Source: Rhodobacter sp.
Lineage (GTDB): Bacteria > Pseudomonadota > Alphaproteobacteria > Rhodobacterales > Rhodobacteraceae
Direction of reading: 5' to 3'
Assembly: GCA_020637595.1 (NCBI GenBank)
Contig: JACKKE010000001.1
Location: 248,001-312,000 of the forward strand
Length of the DNA: 64,000 nucleotides
The stretch's first letter is position 1. Each line of letters opens with the position of its first letter. Both the position numbers and the translations under genes were made by a program. Positions 43,861 through 52,147 of the stretch are shown in pieces. The notes beneath the pieces are model-generated. The model did not search any database. It was not told the origin of the DNA and was given only the letters and a program-made list of their open reading frames with translations.

Positions 43861-44568
43861 GTGACGCTTGCTGAACGGGCCGTGGAAATGCTGAGGGATG
43901 CGATTCTGTCGGGGCGGCTTCCCGGCCCGCACGCGCTGACCGAGCGGCTGGTGGTGGAAACGCTGGGCATGTCGCGCACACCGGTCCGCGCGGCGCTGCA
44001 GACCCTCGCCAATGAGGGCTTGCTGTCCTACGAACCCCACCGCGGCTACAGCGTCCGGCAGATCACTGCCGAGAGCGTGACGGGGGCCTATCAGGTGCGC
44101 GGGGTTCTCGAAGGGCTGGCCTGCCACCAGCTGGCCGAGGCCGGGCTGTCGAAGGCAACCATCGAGACGCTTGGCGCCTGTGTGCGGCTGGGGCAGGAAT
44201 TGCTGGCCGATGGCGGTGCGTCCTTTCGCCATGATGAATGGCGCGAGATGAACACCAATTTCCACCAGACCATCGCCCGTGCGGCGGGCAACGAGACCCT
44301 GCTCGAAACCCTGAGCCATGTGTCGCGTCTGCCCCTGACCTCGTTCAACACCATCGCCCTGATCGGCGCCACGCCGGATTTCAAGCTGCTCGAAGCCGCG
44401 CAGGCCGACCACGAGCAGATCTTCATCGCGCTTGTCTCGGGCCAGGCGGAGCGGGCCGAGACGCGGATGAAGGAGCATATCGCCGTCGCCGGCGCGCTGA
44501 TCGCCAAGGGAATGGCCGAGGGCGAACAGCACCGGTCAAGGCCCGTTGCCGGCCGCGCCCGGCGATAG
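43861..44568 (+). CDS. GntR family regulator, FCD (FadR-like) subfamily
   Basis: 235 residues from the GTG at 43861, chosen because GGGG precedes it and the sequence upstream does not look like protein; a GTG at 43852 is possible. N-terminal winged helix: LRDAILSGRLPGPHALTERLVVETLGMSRTPVRAAL, then the helical ligand-binding FCD domain with metal-binding residues (NTNFHQTIARAAGN, DHEQIFIALVSGQ). It precedes the molybdenum enzyme genes by 81 bp and probably controls them or the divergent transporter. Confidence 0.88.
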   Translation: MTLAERAVEMLRDAILSGRLPGPHALTERLVVETLGMSRTPVRAALQTLANEGLLSYEPHRGYSVRQITAESVTGAYQVRGVLEGLACHQLAEAGLSKATIETLGACVRLGQELLADGGASFRHDEWREMNTNFHQTIARAAGNETLLETLSHVSRLPLTSFNTIALIGATPDFKLLEAAQADHEQIFIALVSGQAERAETRMKEHIAVAGALIAKGMAEGEQHRSRPVAGRARR

Positions 44569-44610
44569 CCTCGCGCCTTCGGGCACCCCGTTCGTAAAAC
44601 ACCTCCAACT

Positions 44611-44630
44611 CGGTCGCGGTTCCGCGACCG
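44611..44630 (+). promoter_or_regulatory. Perfect hairpin in the leader of the molybdenum enzyme operon
   Basis: CGGTCGCGG (44611-44619) and CCGCGACCG (44622-44630) form a 9-bp inverted repeat 19 bp upstream of the start codon. There is no T run, so it is not a simple terminator. A protein site or RNA stabiliser is possible. Confidence 0.5.
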
Positions 44631-44649
44631 ACCTAGAAAGGAGCACGCC

Positions 44650-47640
44650 ATGCTGCTGAAGATGAAAATGCTGGGTCTGGTCCAGGCCTTCCGTCTGGGG
44701 GCAAAGATCAACCGCGACTTTGCGCTGCGGCTGAAGGAAAAGACCCTCATTGTGCAGCTCAGCGTGCTGGACGTGCGCGAGCACCGCTATATCGAGTTTC
44801 GGGGCGGCAAGCTCTACAGCCGGCACAAGCAGCACCCCGCGCCCGACATCACCGTCAAGTTCAAGACCGAGGCGGTTGCGCACAAGCTGATGAATCCGAA
44901 GCAGGATTACCGCTTTATGATTCACGCGATGAAGAACTTCATGGTCGATATCGACGGGCCCGACGACCAGGCGTTCTGGTTCATGGAGACCATGCAGAAG
45001 CTGCTGCGCGTGCATCTGAAATACGGCGAGGACATGGGTAACGGTGTCCGCCGCTACGTCAGCAACAACAACGGCGGCCCGGTTCACGTCTATGTCCGCG
45101 ATGACCGGATCCTGCGGATCACGCCGATCGAGTTCACGGCTGAGGACGCGGCCAGCTGGACGATCACCGCGCGCGGCAAAGCCCTTACCCCGCCGCGCCA
45201 GACCACCGTGCCGCCGCATGTCATGACCGCCAAATCGCTGGTCTATTCCAAGGACCGGCTGCTCTATCCGATGAAGCGGGTCGATTTCGATCCCGACGGC
45301 GACCGGAACATCCAGAACCGCGGCACCTCGGATTATGTGCGGATCAGCTGGGAGGAAGCCATCGCGCTGGTCGCCGGCGAGATCAAGCGTGTCAAGAAGA
45401 CCTATGGCCCCGGCGCGCTGGCCTTTACCCATTCGGCGCACCAGAATTTCGGCAACGTGAACTATCTGCTCAGCTCTGCGTTCCGGTTCTTCAATCTTCT
45501 CGGCTTCACCAAAGTCCATTCGAACCCGCAAAGCTGGGAAGGCTGGTATTGGGGCGCGGTGCACCACTATGGCCATACCATGCGGCTGGGGCAGGGCGAG
45601 GTGTTCGGCCAGGTCGAGGACATCCTGAAGAACACTGACATGATCGTCTTCTGGTCCAGCGACCCCGAGGCGACGAACGGCTGCTATGGCGGGCTCGAAG
45701 GGACGATCCGGCGCATGTGGGCCAAGGAGCTGGGCATCGAGTTCGTCCACATCGACCCCTATTTCAATGAAACGGCGGCGCTGATGGGCGGCAAGTGGAT
45801 CGCGCCGCGGCCGGGCACCGATCCGGCGCTGGCGCAGGCGATCTGCCATGTGTGGATCGAGGAAGATCTCTACGACAAGTGGTATGTCGAAAACCGCACC
45901 ACCGGCTTCGCGCAATGGGCCGACCACATCATGGGCCGCGACGACGGCACCCCCAAGACCCCCGAATGGGCCGAGGCCGAAACCGGCGTGCCGGCGCGCG
46001 ATATCCGGGCGCTGGCGCGCAAATGGGGCAAGTCCAAGACCTATCTGGGCGCCGGTGGCTTCGGCAACACCTTTGGCGGGGCCTGCCGGGGGGCGACGGG
46101 CACCCAATGGGCACGGATGATGGTCATCCTGATGGGCATGCAGGGCTATGGCCGGCCCGGCGTGAACTTTGGCAACCTGCAGGGCGGCACGCCGATCGAC
46201 TTCAACTTCTGGTTCCCCGGCTATGCCGAGGGCGGGATCTCGGGCGATCTGGCCTTTACCGCGAATGGCGCGATCAACTATCAGCAGATCCCGCATATCA
46301 TGACCATGAACAACGTGCGCCAGCAGATCCCGCGCATGCAGTTCCCCGAAGCGATCTTCGAGGGCAAGGCGCGTGGCTGGCCGACGGACGTGGCGGGGAT
46401 CCATTCCCAGTTCGCGCCGATCGGCTATCCGCTGCCCGGCAACGCACCGATCCGCATGATCTACAAGTTCGGCGGCTCGCAGTTCGGCACGCAATGCAAC
46501 TCCAACCGCTGGGTCAAGACCTATCTGAACGAGGGGATCGAGTTCGTCGTGAACCAGTCGGTCTATATGGAAGGCGAGGCGAAATTCGCCGATATCGTCC
46601 TGCCGGCCTGCTCGGCCTATGAACGCTTCGACATCAGCGAATGGGCGCAGGCCGGCGGCTATGCACCGCAATATCCGACGCAGCTGAACCACCGGGTCGT
46701 CACGCTGCAGCACAAATGCATCGAGCCCCTGGGCGAGTCGAAATCCGACTATGCGATCTTCAACGAGATCGCCAAGGAGCTGGGCCTGTCGATGATCTAT
46801 TCCGAGGGGATGGACGAACTCGGCTGGTGCAAGCGGATCTTCGAGGGGTCGGACCTATCGCAGCTGACGAGCTGGTCCAAGTTCCTGAAAAAGGGCTATT
46901 TCGTCGTGCCGGCCCCGCGCGAGGACCAGCGCGCGCCGACCGCGTACAGCTGGTATTACGAGGGGCGCAAGAAAGACGTCCCCGAGATGCAGCCACTGCC
47001 TGCCGACTATACCGAGAAGTTCCTGCACGAATTGCAGCCGATCAGCGGCAAGTTCGAATTCGTGCCGAAGACGCTCGAGATGGCCGACGATCCCGACCGC
47101 CCGCCGGTCAACCGCTACATTCCCAGCTGGGAAGGCACCGCGACCAAGGATCTGCTGGCGAAATATCCGTTGCAGATGGTGTCCGCCCATCCGCGCTATT
47201 CCTTCCACACCCATGCCGATGGCAAGGACAGCACGATCAACGACATCGCGGTGCACCGGAATCTGGTCGATGGTCACTATTACCTGCAGATGCGGATCAA
47301 CCCGCAGGATGCCGCCGAGCGAGGGCTGAAGGATGGCGACCTGCTGCGCGCCTACAACGACCGGGGCGAGGTGATCTTTGCGTGCAAGATCAGCCCGCGG
47401 GTGATGCGCGGCGTGGTCCATACCTACGAGTCCTCGGCGGTCTATCAGCCGCTGGGCAAGCCCGGTGAATCGACCGATATCGGCGGCTGCGCCAACCAGC
47501 TGACGAACCACCGCAGCCAGATCCGTGGCGGCAGCGCGATGGCGCCGAACGCCTGCCTGGTGCAGATCGAACCCTGGACCGGGGCGGTCGCGTCCCTGTC
47601 CTTGCAAGCCGTGCAAACCCAGCTGGAGGCGGTGAAATGA
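44650..47640 (+). CDS. Molybdopterin oxidoreductase, transhydroxylase-like large subunit with N-terminal extension
   Basis: 996 residues. Residues about 190-996 are a DMSO-reductase-family molybdenum enzyme most like the large subunit of pyrogallol-phloroglucinol transhydroxylase and resorcinol hydroxylase. There is no N-terminal Fe-S cysteine set, as in those enzymes. AHQNF (His264) and QSWEGWYWG (Ser295, Trp296) have the same spacing as the active-site His and the Mo-ligand Ser remembered for the Pelobacter enzyme; the Asp before the Ser is Gln here. Residues 1 to about 130 are an extra domain with an SCP2-like feel (APDITVKFKTEAVAHKL). No twin-arginine signal, so probably cytoplasmic. The small subunit gene overlaps by 4 bp. 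The exact phenolic substrate is unknown. Confidence 0.85.
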   Translation: MLLKMKMLGLVQAFRLGAKINRDFALRLKEKTLIVQLSVLDVREHRYIEFRGGKLYSRHKQHPAPDITVKFKTEAVAHKLMNPKQDYRFMIHAMKNFMVDIDGPDDQAFWFMETMQKLLRVHLKYGEDMGNGVRRYVSNNNGGPVHVYVRDDRILRITPIEFTAEDAASWTITARGKALTPPRQTTVPPHVMTAKSLVYSKDRLLYPMKRVDFDPDGDRNIQNRGTSDYVRISWEEAIALVAGEIKRVKKTYGPGALAFTHSAHQNFGNVNYLLSSAFRFFNLLGFTKVHSNPQSWEGWYWGAVHHYGHTMRLGQGEVFGQVEDILKNTDMIVFWSSDPEATNGCYGGLEGTIRRMWAKELGIEFVHIDPYFNETAALMGGKWIAPRPGTDPALAQAICHVWIEEDLYDKWYVENRTTGFAQWADHIMGRDDGTPKTPEWAEAETGVPARDIRALARKWGKSKTYLGAGGFGNTFGGACRGATGTQWARMMVILMGMQGYGRPGVNFGNLQGGTPIDFNFWFPGYAEGGISGDLAFTANGAINYQQIPHIMTMNNVRQQIPRMQFPEAIFEGKARGWPTDVAGIHSQFAPIGYPLPGNAPIRMIYKFGGSQFGTQCNSNRWVKTYLNEGIEFVVNQSVYMEGEAKFADIVLPACSAYERFDISEWAQAGGYAPQYPTQLNHRVVTLQHKCIEPLGESKSDYAIFNEIAKELGLSMIYSEGMDELGWCKRIFEGSDLSQLTSWSKFLKKGYFVVPAPREDQRAPTAYSWYYEGRKKDVPEMQPLPADYTEKFLHELQPISGKFEFVPKTLEMADDPDRPPVNRYIPSWEGTATKDLLAKYPLQMVSAHPRYSFHTHADGKDSTINDIAVHRNLVDGHYYLQMRINPQDAAERGLKDGDLLRAYNDRGEVIFACKISPRVMRGVVHTYESSAVYQPLGKPGESTDIGGCANQLTNHRSQIRGGSAMAPNACLVQIEPWTGAVASLSLQAVQTQLEAVK

Positions 47641-48485
47641 GCGACAAGCAATGGGTCATGGTCGTCGACGCGGCCAAATGCGAGGCCTGCTACAACTGTT
47701 TTCTGGCGGTCAAGGACGAGCACATCGGCAATGACTTTCCCGGCTATTGCGCGCCGATGCCGCTGCACGGGCAGAACTGGGTCGAGATCCGCCACAAGCA
47801 CCGCGGCACCGCCCCGGTCGTGACGGCGCATTCCATCCCGGTCATGTGCAACCAGTGCGAGGATGCGCCCTGCCTGCGCGCAGCCCGGGACGGGGCGATG
47901 TATCGCCGCCCGGACGGCATCGTGATGATCGACCCGGTCAAGGCCAAGGGGCAAAGGAGCCTGGTGAAATCCTGCCCCTACGGGCACATCCACTGGAACG
48001 AGGAGCTGGAGCTTCCGCAGAAATGGAACTTTGACGCGCATCTGCTGGACCAGGGATGGACCCGCACCCGCGGCGAGCAGGTGTGTGGCACCGGGGCACT
48101 GACGTCGATGAAGGTGAGTGCCGCCGAGCTGGCCGCGTTGCGCAGCCGCGACGATCTGGAGGTGCTGGAGCCGCAGTTCAGAACCACGCCGCGGATCTTC
48201 TACAAGAACCTCCACCTGATGACCAAGTCCTTCATTGCCGGAACCGTGGTCGCGGTGGTCAACGGCGTCGAGGACTGCGCCGAGGGGCGGGTCGTTGTGC
48301 TGTCGCAGGACGGGCAGGAAGTCGCCCGCGCCACCACCGATGCCTTTGGCGAGTTCATGGTCGACGGGCTGGCCCCGAACAGCGGCATCTATGACATCGG
48401 TCTGGCCGAAGGGGCGGGGGCGCTGTGCCGCTGCGAGCTGAAGGACGACAGCCTCTATGTCGGGGTGCTGACCGCCTCGGCCTGA
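47637..48485 (+). CDS. Iron-sulfur small subunit with transthyretin-like C-terminal domain
   Basis: 282 residues. Ferredoxin-like Cys groups: KCEACYNCFLAVKDEH, VMCNQCEDAPC and KSCPYGHIHWNEE, suited to several [4Fe-4S] clusters. From about 190 a small beta domain (AGTVVAVVNGVEDCAEGRVVVLSQDG, TDAFGEFMVDGL) resembles the transthyretin/carboxypeptidase-regulatory-like domain that distinguishes the small subunit of transhydroxylase. It passes electrons to or from the molybdenum subunit encoded just upstream. The match of both subunits strengthens the assignment. Confidence 0.85.
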   Translation: MSDKQWVMVVDAAKCEACYNCFLAVKDEHIGNDFPGYCAPMPLHGQNWVEIRHKHRGTAPVVTAHSIPVMCNQCEDAPCLRAARDGAMYRRPDGIVMIDPVKAKGQRSLVKSCPYGHIHWNEELELPQKWNFDAHLLDQGWTRTRGEQVCGTGALTSMKVSAAELAALRSRDDLEVLEPQFRTTPRIFYKNLHLMTKSFIAGTVVAVVNGVEDCAEGRVVVLSQDGQEVARATTDAFGEFMVDGLAPNSGIYDIGLAEGAGALCRCELKDDSLYVGVLTASA

Positions 48486-48519
48486 CGTGCCGGGCGGCCC
48501 GGCCCGCGGATCAACGGAA

Positions 48520-48549
48520 AACCCGCCTGCGCGACAACGCAGGCGGGTT
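48520..48549. terminator. Bidirectional terminator
   Basis: Perfect 12-bp stem AACCCGCCTGCG (48520-48531) with CGCAGGCGGGTT (48538-48549) between the convergent Fe-S and rhodanese genes. Confidence 0.85.
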
Positions 48550-48593
48550 CTGTTCCGAGGGGAGGGAGGAAAACCCCCGGAAACCGGCGGGGC

Positions 48594-48971
48594 TCAGCGG
48601 ACGACGGCGCCGCCACCCGAATGCCAGGCGTGCAGGTTGCCCAGGTTCTGGACGTTCTCGAACCCGTGGTTCGACATCAGCATCGCCGCACGGCCCGAAC
48701 GCGCGCCCGAGGCGCAGTAGAGATAGATCGGCTGCCCGTCTTTCTTGGCCTTGGCCAGACGCTTGTCGAAATGGCCCGAGTTGGGGTCAGCGGACAGGTG
48801 CAGCCGGCTCAACGGCAGGTTCAGCGAACCCTTGGCCTTGCCGCCAAAGCGGACTTCGTCTTCTTCACGGACGTCGACCAGCAGGGCCTCGCCCGCGGTG
48901 ACCTGGCGCACGACCTCGACCGGATCGAGGCGCGGGCCCGAGTTCATCATCGAACCGAACAGATTGAACAT
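48594..48971 (-). CDS. Rhodanese-like domain protein
   Basis: 125 residues, a single rhodanese domain. LLVDVREEDEVRFGGKAKGSLNLPL is the first half and IYLYCASGARSGRAAMLMSNHGF holds the active-site Cys loop (CASGARS). Probably a small sulfurtransferase; the physiological acceptor is unknown. The ATG at 48971 has AAGGAG at a good distance. Confidence 0.92.
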   Translation of the reverse strand: MFNLFGSMMNSGPRLDPVEVVRQVTAGEALLVDVREEDEVRFGGKAKGSLNLPLSRLHLSADPNSGHFDKRLAKAKKDGQPIYLYCASGARSGRAAMLMSNHGFENVQNLGNLHAWHSGGGAVVR

Positions 48972-49106
48972 CACGATCTCCTTGCGATGCGCCGGGCCAT
49001 GACGGCGTGGCGTTACGAGAGGGTATATAGCAGGCCGGCATAAACATTCAAGAAAAAGAATATGAAAAACGGGGTCTGCGCGGCATTTTTTTGCTGCAGC
49101 GCAATA

Positions 49107-49121
49107 GTTCCCCTTACGTTC
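49107..49121 (+). promoter_or_regulatory. LexA (SOS) box upstream of uvrA
   Basis: GTTC, seven bases, GTTC: the direct-repeat LexA site of alphaproteobacteria, 77 bp before the uvrA start. It predicts DNA-damage induction of uvrA. Confidence 0.8.
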
Positions 49122-49197
49122 TGCATTTCCGGTTGGAGACTCGCGCGGCGCGGTCTATGTTGCGCCGCAGGATAGCAGGGTGCGCCGGGGAACGGGA

Positions 49198-52056
49198 ATG
49201 GCCGAGCAGAAGTTCATCGAAATCCGCGGCGCACGCGAGCACAATCTCAAAGGCATCGACGTCGACATTCCGCGCGACCAGCTGGTGGTGATCACCGGGC
49301 TGTCGGGGTCGGGGAAATCCTCGTTGGCCTTCGACACGATCTATGCCGAGGGTCAGCGCCGCTATGTGGAATCGCTCAGCGCCTATGCGCGGCAATTCCT
49401 CGACATGATGCAGAAACCCGATGTCGAGCATATCGCGGGCCTTTCCCCGGCGATCTCCATCGAGCAGAAGACCACCTCGAAGAACCCGCGTTCGACCGTC
49501 GGCACGGTGACCGAGATCCACGATTACCTGCGTCTGCTCTTCGCCCGCGCCGGCACGCCCTATTCGCCGGCCACCGGCCTGCCGATCGAGGCGCAGCAGG
49601 TGCAGGACATGGTCGACCGGGTGATGACGATGGAGGAGGGGACGCGCGCCTATCTGCTTGCCCCCATCGTGCGCGACCGCAAGGGCGAATACAAGAAAGA
49701 GATGCTGGAACTGCGCAAGCAGGGGTTCCAGCGGGTCAAGGTCGACGGCACTTTCTACGAACTCGAAACCCCGCCGGACCTCGACAAGAAATTCCGCCAT
49801 GACATCGACGTGGTGGTGGACCGGATCGTCGTGCGTTCGGGGATGGAGACGCGGCTCGCCGACAGCTTCCGCACCGCGCTCGATCTGGCCGACGGCATCG
49901 CCGTGCTGGAGACCGCGCCCTCCGAGGGAGAGCCCGAGCGCATCACGTTTTCCGAGAATTTCGCCTGCCCGGTATCCGGCTTCACCATCCCGGAAATCGA
50001 ACCGCGGCTGTTTTCCTTCAACGCGCCCTACGGGGCCTGTCCGGCCTGCGACGGGCTGGGGGTGGAACTGTTCTTTGACGAGCGTCTGGTGGTCCCGGAC
50101 GCGATGCTGCGGCTGGAAGACGGGGCGATTGCCCCCTGGCGCAAGGGCAAGACGCCCTATTTCCTGCAGACCATCGAGGCGCTGGCCAAGCATTATAAAT
50201 TCGACGCCAGGAAGCCGTGGCGGGATCTGCCGGATACGGTCAAGCAGGTGATGCTCTATGGCTCGGACGGGGCGGAAATCCCGTTCCGCTATGACGACGC
50301 GGGCCGGGTTTACAACGTCACCCGCGCCTTCGAGGGGGTGATCCCCAACATGGAGCGGCGCTACAAGGAAACCGACAGCGCCTGGGTGCGCGAGGAATTC
50401 GAACGCTATCAGAACAACCGTCCCTGTTCGACCTGCGGCGGCGCGCGGCTGAAGCCTGAGGCGCTGGCGGTCAAGATCGGCGGGCTGCACATTTCGCAGG
50501 TCAGCGAAATGGCGATCAAGGAGGCGCTGGCCTGGGTCGAGGATGCGCCGAACCACCTGACCAAGCAGAAGAACCAGATCGCCGTGGCGATCCTGAAAGA
50601 AATCCGCGAGCGGCTGGGGTTCCTGGTCAATGTGGGTCTGGACTACCTGACGCTCAGCCGGGCTGCGGGGACGCTGTCGGGGGGCGAAAGCCAGCGGATC
50701 AGGTTGGCCTCGCAGATCGGCAGCGGGCTGACCGGGGTGCTCTATGTGCTCGACGAACCGTCCATCGGGCTGCACCAGCGCGACAACGACCGGCTGCTGA
50801 CCACGCTCAGGAACCTGCGCGATCAGGGCAACACGGTGCTGGTCGTCGAACATGACGAGGACGCGATCCGCACTGCCGACTGGGTGCTGGATATCGGTCC
50901 CGGTGCCGGGGTGCACGGGGGCAGGGTGGTCAGCCAGGGCACGCCCGCGCAGATCGCCGCCGATCCCGCCAGTCTGACCGGGCAATACCTGTCCGACCAG
51001 CGCCGCATCGAGGTGCCGCCGCATCGCCGCGCGGGCAATGGCAAGGCGGTCACCGTGGTCAAGGCTTCGGGCAACAACCTGCACGACGTGACGGTGGATT
51101 TCCCGCTGGGCAAATTCGTCTGCGTGACCGGGGTGTCGGGCGGCGGCAAGTCGACGCTGACCATCGAGACACTGTTCAAGACGGCGTCGATGCGCCTGAA
51201 CGGCGCGCGCCAGACGCCCGCGCCCTGCGAGACGGTGCAGGGGTTGCAGCATCTCGACAAGGTCATCGACATCGACCAGCGGCCGATCGGCCGCACGCCC
51301 CGGTCGAACCCCGCGACCTATACCGGCGCCTTCGGCCCGATCCGCGACTGGTTCGCGGGCCTGCCCGAGGCCAAGGCGCGCGGCTACAAGCCCGGGCGCT
51401 TCAGCTTCAACGTCAAGGGCGGGCGCTGCGAGGCCTGTCAGGGCGACGGCGTCTTGAAGATCGAGATGAACTTTCTCCCCGATGTCTATGTCACCTGCGA
51501 GACCTGCAAGGGCAAACGCTATAACCGCGAGACGCTGGAGGTTCTGTTCAAGGGCAAGTCGATCTCGGACGTGCTGGAAATGACGGTGGAAGAGGCGCAG
51601 GGCTTTTTCTCGGCCGTCCCGTCGATCCGCGAGAAGATGGATGCGCTGATGCAGGTGGGGCTGGGCTATATCAAGGTGGGCCAGCAGGCGACGACGCTGT
51701 CAGGCGGCGAGGCGCAGCGGGTGAAGCTGTCCAAGGAGCTGTCGCGGCGCTCGACCGGGCGGACGCTGTATATCCTGGATGAGCCGACCACGGGCCTGCA
51801 TTTCGAGGATGTGCGCAAGCTCCTGGAAGTGCTGCACGAGCTGGTCGAGCAGGGCAACACCGTGGTGGTGATCGAGCACAACCTCGATGTGGTGAAGACC
51901 GCCGACTGGATCATCGACATCGGCCCTGAGGGCGGGGATGGTGGCGGGCGGATCGTGGCCGAAGGCACGCCGGAAGCGGTGGCCAAGGTCGCGGGCAGCC
52001 ATACCGGGCATTACCTGGCGCCGCTACTAAAGCGGCGGCGCTCGGCAGCGGAGTAG
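49198..52056 (+). CDS. uvrA: Excinuclease ABC subunit UvrA
   Basis: 952 residues, damage recognition ATPase of nucleotide excision repair. Two ABC modules: Walker A GLSGSGKSSLAFDT and GVSGGGKSTLTIET, signatures LSGGESQRIRLA and LSGGEAQRVKLS, Walker B LYVLDEPSIGLHQ and LYILDEPTTGLHF. Zinc fingers CPACDGLG, CSTCGGARL and CEACQGDG...CETCKGKRYN. Start at 49198 (MAEQKFIEIRGAREHNLKG); a GTG 18 bases upstream is less likely. Confidence 0.98.
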   Translation: MAEQKFIEIRGAREHNLKGIDVDIPRDQLVVITGLSGSGKSSLAFDTIYAEGQRRYVESLSAYARQFLDMMQKPDVEHIAGLSPAISIEQKTTSKNPRSTVGTVTEIHDYLRLLFARAGTPYSPATGLPIEAQQVQDMVDRVMTMEEGTRAYLLAPIVRDRKGEYKKEMLELRKQGFQRVKVDGTFYELETPPDLDKKFRHDIDVVVDRIVVRSGMETRLADSFRTALDLADGIAVLETAPSEGEPERITFSENFACPVSGFTIPEIEPRLFSFNAPYGACPACDGLGVELFFDERLVVPDAMLRLEDGAIAPWRKGKTPYFLQTIEALAKHYKFDARKPWRDLPDTVKQVMLYGSDGAEIPFRYDDAGRVYNVTRAFEGVIPNMERRYKETDSAWVREEFERYQNNRPCSTCGGARLKPEALAVKIGGLHISQVSEMAIKEALAWVEDAPNHLTKQKNQIAVAILKEIRERLGFLVNVGLDYLTLSRAAGTLSGGESQRIRLASQIGSGLTGVLYVLDEPSIGLHQRDNDRLLTTLRNLRDQGNTVLVVEHDEDAIRTADWVLDIGPGAGVHGGRVVSQGTPAQIAADPASLTGQYLSDQRRIEVPPHRRAGNGKAVTVVKASGNNLHDVTVDFPLGKFVCVTGVSGGGKSTLTIETLFKTASMRLNGARQTPAPCETVQGLQHLDKVIDIDQRPIGRTPRSNPATYTGAFGPIRDWFAGLPEAKARGYKPGRFSFNVKGGRCEACQGDGVLKIEMNFLPDVYVTCETCKGKRYNRETLEVLFKGKSISDVLEMTVEEAQGFFSAVPSIREKMDALMQVGLGYIKVGQQATTLSGGEAQRVKLSKELSRRSTGRTLYILDEPTTGLHFEDVRKLLEVLHELVEQGNTVVVIEHNLDVVKTADWIIDIGPEGGDGGGRIVAEGTPEAVAKVAGSHTGHYLAPLLKRRRSAAE

Positions 52057-52083
52057 CGGGGGGCCAGCCCCCCGCACCCCCCG

Positions 52084-52111
52084 CTCAGGGGGGATCACGA
52101 TCCCCCCTGAG
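52084..52111. terminator. Strong inverted repeat between uvrA and the flavoprotein gene
   Basis: Perfect 12-bp stem CTCAGGGGGGAT (52084-52095) with ATCCCCCCTGAG (52100-52111) around CACG. A GGGGGGCC/GGCCCCCC-like hairpin precedes it. Bases 52119-52141 (GTATTTGCG...CAAGATGAAAG) resemble the reverse orientation of the Rhodobacterales intergenic repeat family. Likely bidirectional terminator. Confidence 0.7.
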
Positions 52112-52147
52112 AACCCCCCGTGCGTATTTGCGACAAGATGAAAGGGG

